Both the position numbers and the translations under genes were made by a program. The notes below the pieces were generated by a model that ran no database searches, was not told the DNA's origin, and saw nothing but the letters and a program-made list of their open reading frames with translations. Below, piece after piece: positions 39,925 through 50,224 of a stretch of DNA of 64,000 nt. The DNA is from Pegea sp. RAD2-039 (taxonomy: Eukaryota; Chordata; Thaliacea; Salpida; Salpidae), in NCBI GenBank assembly GCA_034620365.1, contig JAQGEQ010000240.1:1-64000 (forward strand), read 5' to 3'. How positions within the stretch are numbered: the first letter of the stretch is position 1; each line of letters starts with the position of its first letter.

Positions 39925-42900
39925 TTAAGTCTTATGTAGTTGACTACGATAAAAAATAAGTTAGATTATCCAGCTAAAATTTTCTATAAATAAAATTGAT
40001 CATACAATTATACAAATTAATCAAATTTATAATTTCTTAAATCAATTTCTAGTTTTCCATTTGTGACGTCACAAAAAAAAATATTTCTAGAGTTCGTTAC
40101 GACTATCTTCACATAATCAAGAAATGGTGTTTAAAATTAATGGTTCTCTATGATAAAGAAATCCTTTTCTTAGGAAATATTTAGCCATGAGAGTTAGTTA
40201 ACTTTTTATATTTTGTTCTATGTATATAATTTTATGTCCTTTATTCTCTAATAATTGTAATGATAATGGCCTGCTTTGGCCAAGAACGGCAATTCTGGTT
40301 GAGCTCAAAAGATATTATTAAAACTAAAGCAAGATACAGTTAAATGCAAAAGAACTAAAAAGGCAAGGCACAGTGAAATACACCAAAAACAGATTTTAGA
40401 CTTTATTTATTTTACTTAAACCTAGTTGTTATTTTTCTCCTTCAGTTATTTGCGGAGCATAGAGCGCCACTCGAAGCGATCTGCTCTGATATCCTCCCAA
40501 TTACTGAAATTTATATTGAGCGATTTCATATCGCTTTTCCAAGTATCCCTAAGGCAAAGATTGGAACGACTGATGTTTCGTTTGTGTTTTGATAGCTATC
40601 CAAACAACAGATCGTTTTGGGTCCATCCGTTTTCCAATCGATAGACATGTTCCTTTGCTTGCTTAGCATGATGTACATTGTTGTCAGACCAGCGCGCTTC
40701 AAAAATTCCTCGTTTGAGATCTTTTGCTGTCACGTTAGGCGCAATGTAATACGAAGATAACGGAAATGAATGATGTTGATTTTATTTTCATTATCTTAGA
40801 AAAGTCCAAGTTACGCTAGCGTACAATTGTGTATTACAGACAGAAGCCCTATAGATCGTGACCTTGATTTTGCTAGAGGGCTTTGAATTATCCTAGACTC
40901 TGAACATAAACCGTGTAAATGTATCAGATGCTTCAATGATGCAGCTGTTAATCTCGGCTTCTATTGATACTGATGATGCTATTTTTAACCGAGATAGACT
41001 AAGACTATGTATAGTCTAATAATCACCAACACTTGTCTACACACTGTATTTAATTAGTATAACTACTATCATGTGTATTTGGTATGATAAAAAATTAAAA
41101 GATTTAATTTAGAACAATTCAGACATAAAACAAAAAAATATTAAGTCAGAGCCTTAAAAAATCTCTACATGACAAATTAGCAAAATATCACTAAGCTCAG
41201 ATCAAAAAAGAACTTTCACTTTAACTATAATAGAACAAACTAACGGTACCATCAAACCAGTTTACTTATTACAAACATATTTGGGTAAAAGAATGGAAAA
41301 AGAAATGAATTAGAGTTATACTAAAAGATTGCAATAAATTATTACTGCAGAAACCATCACCTTGTATGCCTTAATTCAATTAATTACAGGATGTACTTTT
41401 TTGTGGATTATAAATCGTAAATACAGCAATCTTACATTTTTATTAACACTTTTATTGACAAAAAAAGGCTAACTAGAAAATGAAATAGATGACAACATAA
41501 ATAAAGAATATAAAAATAAATTTGTAGTAGAAACGTGTTTAAAACTATCTTTATTTAGTTTCAGTAACTTTATCGAATATACTATGAAGCTGCTATTGTA
41601 AACCATTATTGTATAATAACTTATAATGATGCAGTTTATTGTTTTTAAGTTAAAGAATCTACTGACTTTATATTAATTTTTTATTTAATAAGCTACGACA
41701 ATTTTATTTGAATGGTTGCTAAATTTCCTGAGATTTGTAATAACCATCAATCGAGATATTGGTCAATGCTTTGTACTTAGCACAGTTTGTGAATTGATTA
41801 CCTAAAATCTAGCTACATTCTATAAAATTTAATATAAAATGTTGTAAAATATTAATTATTTGAAACATATGCAGCTTATATATAATTTGTTTGTGTTTTT
41901 TGTTCTTGTGCTTTAATGGCAATTTTGACTTTTATACTAATTTTTATGATAAAAGGGTCAACTAAAAAGAGACACAAAATCCATTTCAAAAAACTTTTAT
42001 CAAATTATTAATTTTGTGATTGATTAATGTTAGACACAAAAATCAACGTTAGTTTTAAGTTACCGATGTAAAAATATTTTTGACTATCTGAATTGTGAAG
42101 GTAAAATTAGTTTGCTTGCTGTGTAAATTATGATCGTGTATGTGATATCTAACAATTATTTGTAATATAATTTTTAATGTATTAATTAAAAACTAAGAAA
42201 GCTTATGATTTTTATTTTCTTAAATTATATGAACTTGAAATATAATTAAATAAAATTTTTTCTTGATAATGTATGTTGAAATTTTTTTAAAGGTGTTAAT
42301 TCTTTTTTTATATGTGCTAAAAGAAAATAATTCTGTTTAAATATCATTTGAACTTCTGGTTAAAAATACAATTTTTTATATCTGACTGTGTATAACATAC
42401 ATAATCTTAGAAACTATTAACAATATTGTCTTTTGATAGTTAATTTTCTAAATTTGATCTTAAAGTTTCAGATGATAAATTATTTTTGAGGCCTTATTTC
42501 TATATTATTTCAATTGTTTTTGTATCAATATTTTTATTCAAAATATTGTCAATTTCATTATTACTATGACTTATTTGTAAATTAAAAGTTTGTGATGAAC
42601 AAGGTTTTTTGTCTTTACTTTATTTAAAGTATTTAATTCAGATTATATTTGATAGAATATGATTATATTATACAATATTTATTGGATCTATAATATTTTC
42701 TGTTTTATTAACTATAATGTTCATAAATTGAAGCTTCATAGTACAATTTTATAAAAGAAATAAATTGTCTAACAGTATAATTAATAGTTACAGGTTCTTT
42801 TTGACATTTTAATAATTTTACTTTGATAAAATATTAAACAACTTATCCTAATTTAAGTTATTTTAATTCAAAGCAGTATTGGCTGCTATACTACTAAATG

Positions 42901-43068
42901 AATACTTGTAGATTATTTAAATTCTAACTGACCTAAGGTTTAAAAGTCTATATTTTTAACTTGTCCAGATTCAATTTGAAGGTTGTGAGATATTATAAAA
43001 GCTGTATAATTTCATTGAAACTAAATTGACTACTTTTCATTATTCAACTGATCATTACTTCGAATGAA
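39925..43068. other. Intergenic with LINE relic
   Basis: Divergent upstream regions of the CNB protein (-) and MRPL54 (+). A CGTAG acceptor-like site at 39944 lies 19 nt before the CNB-protein start. A decayed LINE lies at 40436-40990. The rest (41000-43060) is AT-rich with no feature I can support. Confidence 0.55.
40436..40990 (-). mobile_element. Decayed LINE, 3' part of reverse transcriptase ORF
   Basis: Minus-strand segments in shifting frames match the C-terminal half of a LINE ORF2. In order they are SSKIKVTIYRASVCNTQLYAS near 40860 (family: K..VY.A.V...LLYA..TW), VTAKDLKRGIFEARW near 40700, and NLCLRDTWKSDMKSLNIN then WEDIRADRFEWRSMLRK at the end (family: ..D.L..SL....I....WE..A.DR..WR). 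Frameshifts and stops show it is dead. It may be the same clade as the fragment at 57430-57740. Confidence 0.75.
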
Positions 43069-43512
43069 ATGATGTCAGGAAAGTTTCTTCACTTCAGTAA
43101 AAGAAGCTTTAGTTTGCAAGTGGTAAGAAATGCTAAAAAGGCTGGCAAGAGAGAGATTGGGGCCAAGCCAGGAGGAGGTGTCAGAGGAAAAGTAATTGCT
43201 GAACCTGAACCTGTGACTGATGCAAACTTGTTAGTTAATTATTGCTGTGGTTTGAACAAGTTTAATGAAGGTTCTGATCCTCAACTTCAACCTGAAGAAA
43301 CTTATCCTGATTGGCTATGGAGTTTACACGTTGGGAAGCCACAGACATACTTAGAAATGGATGAATCAAGTAAAGATTTCTGGTATTCATTGAAGGAAAC
43401 AAGAGAGTCATTGGATGTGGCTGAGAAGAGTGGTCAGAAGGGTTATTTCAGACCTTATAGAGAATCAGAATTAAATTTTATTTCAAGATTATCAAAAAGA
43501 TCAAGCAAATAA
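43069..43512 (+). CDS. MRPL54: Mitochondrial large ribosomal subunit protein mL54
   Basis: Component of the mitochondrial 39S ribosomal subunit. It is a single-exon, 147-residue protein. The N-terminus (LHFSKRSFSLQVVRNAKKAGKR) is basic and free of acidic residues, as for a mitochondrial presequence. The diagnostic mL54 block is EETYPDWLWSLHVGKP...YLEMD...KDFWYSL near residues 83-118, matching the family pattern YP.WL..M..G.P....ELD....YW. Two adjacent ATGs (43069 and 43072) could start translation. An upstream out-of-frame ATG at 43064 makes a two-codon open frame (ATGAAATGA) overlapping the start, which could lower initiation. The next gene, EXOSC8, begins only 95 nt downstream on the same strand. 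Confidence 0.92.
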   Translation: MMSGKFLHFSKRSFSLQVVRNAKKAGKREIGAKPGGGVRGKVIAEPEPVTDANLLVNYCCGLNKFNEGSDPQLQPEETYPDWLWSLHVGKPQTYLEMDESSKDFWYSLKETRESLDVAEKSGQKGYFRPYRESELNFISRLSKRSSK

Positions 43513-43598
43513 ATCTTACAGTTTTCTGTGAACTTATATTATGATGTTATTATTAATACTTTATTTAATTATTTAAAAAGATTTAGGTATTTTTGATA

Positions 43599-43604
43599 AA
43601 TAAA
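43599..43604 (+). terminator. Candidate poly(A) signal of MRPL54
   Basis: AATAAA 87 nt after the MRPL54 stop and only 3 nt before the EXOSC8 start codon. A TTTAG acceptor-like site ends at 43586. If used, cleavage would occur inside the EXOSC8 first exon. Confidence 0.4.
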
Positions 43605-43607
43605 AAA

Positions 43608-44978
43608 ATGAATAATTGCTCCATTTTACAACCTCAGCCAGAAGTTCTTTTTCAAAAAAGCATAGTAAGCTATTTGATATTTTATAAAACTCTTTAAATA
43701 TTTATCAAGTACTCATTTTATTATAATCCAATCAGTTTTATGTAAATTGTTGTGAACCTTTTCAACTTTGAATTTTTATTGTTGTTGAATAATTTATCAT
43801 ATTGCAATTATGATTGTCAAAAAAGTTGTAAAAGCATTTCATGAATTATTAAAATAAATTTTATAGGAAAACAACGAACGTAGTGATGGCAGAAAAATGG
43901 AAGAATCCCGAAAAATAGAAATTACTACAGGTTTTTTTTTAGCATTGGATTCATTAGTTTTTACAAATAAAATAATTTAAAAGGTGTTATTGAAAATGCT
44001 AATGGCTCATCTAAAGTATCTATTGGTAAAACAATCATCATTTGTGGAATCAAAGCTGAATTGACAAAACCATCGACAGAAAGTCCAGATGACGGTTTAA
44101 TCAGTAAGTTGTCATCTTCTAATAGCACATCTAACACTAATTATACTTTACAGTCCCTAATGTTGAGTTATCACCTTTATGTTCATCAATATTTAAGGCA
44201 GGCCCGCCCTGCGACGAGGCTCAAGTGCTTACTAAGTTTTTGGATAACGTTCTTAAAAGGTTTTTCTTGTCTATCTAAATTGATATCATCAACAAGATCT
44301 TCTGACATTTTGCAGAACGAAGTTTGTGGATGTCACTCAGCTGTGTTTAGATCGTGATAATTTAGTTTGGGTGCTTTTCTGCGATCTTCTCTGTATTAAC
44401 TTTGATGGCAACTTGATTGATGCGTCGTTATTGGCATTGGTGTCAGCACTGCAAGACGGTCAGTTGATATTTTGATATAAAATATTTACATGAGTCAAAT
44501 TGTAAGTTGATAACAGTAAAGCTTCCGGAGATTACATTGAAAGAGAATGATGAACGAGAAACAAATATATTAAAATGGAATCATATCAATTTACAATCCT
44601 TACCAGTTCCTTTGACATTTGCTCTTTATAATCAGTATGTTGCTTTTGTATTCATTTGAAGACTTTGTTCATTTTTTGCTTTTTAGAAATCTTTTGTGTG
44701 ATCCAAATCATTTAGAAGAAGAGATGACTTCTGATTTGTTTACGGTTGTGATGGGTGAAGATGGAAAGATCTGTTACATCGAGAAACCTGGTAAGTTACT
44801 ATCGATTTCAAACTTCCATATAATATCGAGTTGATGACCAGGTGGCGAAGAGATGTGCGATCAATCTACTATTCCTCGTTCTTTAAAAATAGCTCGAATC
44901 CATACTAATAAAATCCACAAGTATTATGAGCAACTTCAAAAGGGACATATTGAAAATGGAGAAAAGAACTTGACATAA
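43608..44978 (+). CDS. EXOSC8: Exosome complex component RRP43
   Basis: RNase PH-fold, catalytically inactive member of the six-subunit ring of the RNA exosome (nuclear and cytoplasmic 3'-5' RNA decay). Eight exons join in phase: 43608-43664, 43867-43930, 43984-44103, 44154-44259, 44316-44458, 44517-44634, 44687-44790, 44842-44978, giving 282 residues. Human EXOSC8 is 276. Recognisable stretches are ERSDGRKMEE, GKTIIICGIKAELTKPS, PNVELSPLCSS, LVWVLFCDLLCINFDGN, and VVMGEDGKICYIEKPGG. The start in a short separate exon (MNNCSILQPQPE) parallels the family's short N-terminus. Most introns are 50-60 nt; the first is 202 nt. Confidence 0.95.
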
Positions 44979-45889
44979 AACTTCGATTTTATCAGATAAC
45001 AAATCAATGAGTTTCAAATAAATTTCATTTTTTTACAAAGAACTGATTGAATAATCGATTCAAACAAACTCAATTAGATTTGATGATGACATGTCAAGTC
45101 AAAATGATTGTCGCTTTGCGAGGGTTGAAGCCTCTATTACTTTTTTACAGGCGCATCATCTACTATTTAAACAACTTTCTGCTGAAAATTTAGCTATCCC
45201 TTTAACTTGACAAATTTACCCGTAAACTCACTTCTTCAACAGTTATACCATTAGTGTGGAAATTTGGGTTTTGATAATTACAAGTAAAAGTGATTTTTCT
45301 GATAAGTAGACCCCTTTCTCATAGATGTAATTTTTTTAAAGAATATTTATGCAATTAGGTAGTAATTTAGTTGTTTCGCCCCAAAAAAACAATTACTAAA
45401 AAAACTGTTTAATGTCTTTTTGAAATTATAAAATATTGAAGTAGTCACTAGGAAAAGAATATCAAAAGAAATTAAGAAGAGAGTTGTAATAAACCAAAGC
45501 AAAAGTTACTTCTATTCAGTACATTAAAAGCTTCAGATGAAAAAATTTATTTTTAACAAGAAAAATTTGTTGATCTTGGTGAAGTATAATAATTATTAAA
45601 CTAAATAATCTGCAAATGTTCCTTCAAATCTTACTTCCTAAAAAGTTTTAAATTTGGTGAAACGTATATTCCAGAGTAATCACTTTGATTAAAGTAGTAT
45701 TTGATGATTTATATAAGAATTATTTCTTAGTGATCTTTTTAAATTCCATTTTTATTCACTAATACAAATTTCAAAGATCGAAATCTCCCATACGTACTCG
45801 GTTCCATCACTACATCAAAATCTATCGCATCTTTCAAAATTTTCTTTAACAAGATTTAAGTAGTTTCCTTAACAAGGAGATGCAAAACT

Positions 45890-46250
45890 CTGAATTTGGA
45901 GCCTCGTAGGCAGTTCATCACTGTACTTAGTGTCGTTTGGGGAACTCCTGCGATGTCAGCTGAGTGCAGCTGCGTCAGTCAAGCTATTCCACTTTTTAAC
46001 CTTTGACGTGATAGGTAGTATGTACTAAGCTACTCCTCTAATTACATTCGTTATTCAGTGACACAGCCCCGTGACCTGGTATAATCGTACCCAGGTCAAC
46101 AAGTTCTATATTGTCTGTTTAAGTTTGGTTTAATATAGCGCGGCATGCTGCATCTTCAATGAAGATTTTGGATTCAAACCACAAATTCAAAGCCCAATAG
46201 ATTAGCTTACCGATAAAACTACTTCGTCTTGTCGTTTATTATTAGACTCA
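45890..46250 (-). repeat. tRNA-derived SINE-like element
   Basis: Read on the minus strand, it starts (near 46245) with a degraded tRNA-like head. An A-box-like TAGTTTTATCGGTAAGC is followed about 40 nt later by a B-box-like GGTTTGAATCC. The body has an inverted GACCTGGG...ACCAGGTC. The last part (46000-45900), GTACAGTGATGAACTGCCT with flanks, matches the plus strand at 57000-57075. Two diverged copies in opposite orientation indicate a dispersed repeat. Confidence 0.55.
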
Positions 46251-47547
46251 ATGTAAGATATTTGTAGGTAATAAACTAGGCTCTTTAAAATGTAGTTTTG
46301 TAAATATTTTTTTTTTAATCTAAAATGACTCACAAAACAAAGTATACAACTTGAAGACTTCACATCTCACATGGAAAAATTCTCGAACATTTTTGCGTCA
46401 TTTTGATAAAACGCCAGGTTGTCAACTGTTTAACGCTAAATATAGAATTCCAATTAGCTTTGATAATATCTAACATCTAAGTTCGATCAAAATGGACTTG
46501 ACGTGAGCATTCAGTTTTACGTAATGCACAAAATCTATCAAAAAATTACTTTTTCAGCCAAAGTAGGTCATTTTTAGCTAATAATTCCTAATACAACATT
46601 CTAAGTTTTATTCTTTTATTAAGTCCTGAAGTCAATTATTCGTTTTCAAACTGTCAACACATTTCAAAACAACAGATTTTAAGAGCATGAAGCGTTGTAG
46701 CTAAGTCATTAAATGTGCGAAAAAGTTATAAACATTGTTATCAAACATTAAAACATGTTTGATTGTAGTTTAGAATACCTAAAATCTAATTTTAAGATTA
46801 TAATCATAACTTAGCTATATTTGAAAGAGCTTTGTATTTTTTAAATATGTTTTTTATCATAGCCTATAATTTTCAAAAGTTCCAATTATAACCTTCTTTT
46901 ACAATTTTTTCTTTTTATATTTCTATATAGCAGCTAACATTTGTAAAACGCAAACGTTCTAAATTGATTTAACTAATTTTAAACACTCAAATCGCGAATC
47001 TGTGAATAAAAAAGTAAATTTACACACGTTTGAGATAAAATGACTTTTATGTACATCAAAAAATCTAACTAAGAGAGTAAAATTAATAAAATCTTATATC
47101 GAAATCTTGAAAGGAGAAGTTTACTTCTGATCATAATCAATTCATCATATTTTTTCAAAAGTTTGTCTTTCCTTGTTTGTAGATGTTCTTTTAAAGATAA
47201 CACAAAAGCAGATAACTCTATTAACAAATTTGTACTGTATGTTTTTCTGAACAGTTCTTTTAAAAGATTTTCTTTTTCTGATCTGATTTACATTGTTCCT
47301 AATTTTGTCTACATTACTAATGTCGAAATGTTGTGTGACCTTTTATTTTTCTTTATAGTTTTGTATTTCCTTGCTCGCTATAAAAGCTGTACAATTTTTG
47401 TGTATGACCGCCTGGCATTGAGATTGAAACTTAGATTTGTTCAACTAGTAAAGCTTACTAGCACAAAGTATTAATAAAATACGACTTAATTCTTATTTTT
47501 TAAATTATCTACAATTCAGTTTCCCTCCAATTCGATGATGTCTTTTC

Positions 47548-47785
47548 CATTAGTCCTTCCCTCAAGTTATATCAACTCAGACAACACACATTACATCTTG
47601 ATAAGACCATATCACCTGGTACGTTAATCAGAGCATTTTTTTTCTCATATCGCAAAGTTAGTACTTGGAACCAGCTGCCATCAGACATTGTCATTTAAGA
47701 GTCACTCTTGTTGTTCAAGAAAAAGTTGAATCGCTATAATATTGCCAACGCTATCATTTGTAAACTGTGATTTTTTCCTTTTTTA
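47548..47785 (+). mobile_element. LINE fragment, C-terminus of reverse transcriptase ORF
   Basis: Plus strand encodes (with stops) LPSSYINS...FFSYRKVSTWNQLPSDIV...LLLFKKKLNRYNIAN, the typical end of a CR1/Jockey-like ORF2 (FFS.R....WN.LP..VV....L..FK..L). It lacks the 3' hairpin terminus seen in the neighbouring copies. Confidence 0.8.
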
Positions 47786-47882
47786 ATATTATTAACATTC
47801 TATGTAAGTGTTGACTGTTATATGCGTTGAGGACTACCGAAATGCCATGTGTTACATCTTGTGATTTCTATATTATTAAAAT

Positions 47883-48270
47883 AATATATTTATTTATTTA
47901 TTTATTTATTACAATAAATGTGAAGGAGGGTGCCTAAAAAGAGCACCTCTCGCTAACACACATTCTCACAAATTAGATCTATTTGACGTGTAAACGAAAA
48001 AGCATATGACAATGAAGAATTGCACAGAATCATAGTATTGTAAAAGAGAAAAATTCACAGTTTAGAAATGGCAATGTTGGCGATATTATAACAATTCAGC
48101 TTTTTCTTGAACAGCATAAGTGATTTTGACATGACAATCTCTGATGGCAGATTGTTCCATGTACTGATTGTGCGGTATGAGAAAAAACTTAATCTGGTTA
48201 ACGTAGCTGGTGGAGTGGGCTTATTAAGATGTAATTTATGTCTTCTAAGTTGATATAACTTGAGGGAGGG
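47883..48270 (-). mobile_element. LINE 3' end with coding remnant, hairpin and tail
   Basis: Minus strand reads LRRHKLHLNKPTPPATLTRL then FFSYRTISTWNNLPSEIV and a stop after IAISKL, without a frameshift in this stretch. A 3' UTR follows, with the GAGAGGTGCTCT...GGCACCCTCC hairpin and a (AAAT)n tail at about 47885-47912. It is the same family as 47548-47785 but opposite in orientation, with the 3' ends facing. Confidence 0.85.
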
Positions 48271-48279
48271 ACTATGTTA

Positions 48280-48380
48280 TTTGTGAGAATGTGTGTCAGC
48301 GGGAGGTGCTCTCCTTAGGCACCCTCCTTCGAATTTATTGTAATAAACAAATAAATAACTAAATAAATAGAATTTGCAGT
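48280..48380 (+). mobile_element. LINE 3' terminus (third copy)
   Basis: TGTGAGAATGTGTGTCAGCG, the GGGAGGTGCTCTC...GGCACCCTCC hairpin, ATTTATTGTAATAAA and an AAATA-rich tail. Only the terminal 100 bases are present, abutting the 5' limit of the minus-strand copy. Confidence 0.8.
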
Positions 48381-50224
48381 GAGTGCAAGATCAAATAGCA
48401 ACGTAAAATTGCACTTTCCTTATGATTTTTTCGCATCATACTCAAGATTTTAAAAACAAAGATTTATAAGTAAAGATTAAACTTACGGAAAAAGTTAATA
48501 TTAAAAAAATGTTCTTTATTTTGTAAGAAGGTGGTTACTACCAAGATTTTCAAACTTGAAAAAAAAAAAAACTTTTTTTATATGATTTGGAATAATTTTG
48601 ATTTCAACTTTGATTTAGCTTTATTTGTTTCTCTTTAAGAATGTCAGATGACTTTAACAATTGACGTTTTGGGCGAGACGAGACTTTTATTAATTTTTAT
48701 TTGTTTTGACGATTGTTATTTTTAGACTAAAACCCAAAGTTGATGTTACATGTTTATATTTTTATATTCTTTTACTTTTGGTAGTTTTTATCGTTTCTGT
48801 ATCTTAATACTGAACGTAATATCTCAAAATCACTTCGTTGGATGAATGGTTCTTAAAAAGAGATTTGTTGTTTTACTCTTTTCCATTCAAAAATAATAAC
48901 AGTTATAAAAACTGGTTCAATTTCATGAAATGCCAATATATGATTTTTATAATATCTTAGATAAGGATTTTTCTTAAATGTGATAGTTACCATATTTCAG
49001 TTACTTAAGTTTTTTTTGTTCTACATTTATGTTGTAAAGATAACATAATCAGCTGGATAAACCTAATTCTTTTTTTAACTTAAAGTATCTCTCAAACAAT
49101 TTATATAATGATAAAATTAATAAAATTTCACAATATTTATTCTAGTATAGATAAAGTATTCTAAAAAAAGTTAACATTACCCTGAACAATTAATTTATCT
49201 TAAACTTTAAGGTTCTTTCATATACAATAAATCAATTGAACGGTGTGCTTTTTGTTCAATAGCAGCAGGAGGTATAAGATTTTTTATTAAAAGAAATAAT
49301 TTAATAGTGAATAAGGTTTGGCTGGCCTAACAAGTTGCTTCTGTTGGATGTATTTTTTTATTGATATTACCTTATGACCCATAAATTGAAAACCTCTTTT
49401 TGGTGTTTTTGTTAAGAATTGTTTTATTCTTAACATATATAAAGCTTTTATTTTATTTGTTTAATATTTTTTTATTCTTTGTTTATAAAGGTCATATCTA
49501 TTAATATTGTTGAAAGTTATGTATATTTTAATCATTTATATTTATTTATTAATTTATTATTAACTGATTTAATTATTATACTTAATGTATATGAATAATG
49601 CATATAAAAATATAACTTGTTTATTTTTAAACAGTCTTTAAATTATTTTCTTAACTTTTATTCTATTTATATTTTCTTAATCATTATTAAAAATTAATCT
49701 TTGTTATGTAAGCCTAAAAAGTCAGATTTATATGCTAAAAATTCTTGCAAAGTCAAAATTTTTATTTCTGATCATACTAATTGATTTATAAAGTTACTGT
49801 TATTAATTGGCAAAGTTTTATAAATAAATTTATACTACTAAGTTAACTATTATTTTTGATTTACAATTTTATATTGCTTATGCTTGAAAATTGTGTTGAA
49901 AGTTTTTAGAATAAAATTTCTGTACAATAATTTTTAGTTTGAAAAGCTTTATCAAACTTAATTATTTTTAAAGAATTTATTTTTTGAAATCTTAATTTAT
50001 TCTAATTGTTGATTAGCTTTTGTAGATGGTGTTTTCTAGTGACAAATTTATTGTAAGCATGAATCTTGTTTCTGTAATCAAATTTACTTTTATCTATCAT
50101 ATTTACTTAAAATAACTTATTTTTATGATGTAAAAAAATTAAAATTTTTTCTGATGCTTATAAAACAGCTTCAATTTTGGTTTTTTAGAATTTTTATCAA
50201 GTGAATTAATTGATAAAAATAATA

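Larger units (their letters stand above)
44979..50224. other. Intergenic repeat-bearing region
   Basis: No intact gene. It contains a SINE-like element (45890-46250), three LINE pieces (47548-48380) and AT-rich DNA. A 104-codon hydrophobic open frame at 47163-47474 lies just upstream of the first LINE piece; I cannot support it as a gene. A TTTTTTAG acceptor-like site ends at 50188, 36 nt before the ALIX start. Confidence 0.55.

Noticed and set aside
46165-46250. Functional tRNA gene on the minus strand
   Set aside because: A- and B-box-like sequences exist, but acceptor and anticodon stems do not pair well. It is treated as the head of a SINE-like repeat.
47163-47474. 104-codon hydrophobic open frame
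   Set aside because: The listed frame begins without a clear ATG context. Composition (Phe, Leu, Ile, Tyr) is what AT-rich DNA gives, and it adjoins a LINE fragment without matching reverse transcriptase motifs.
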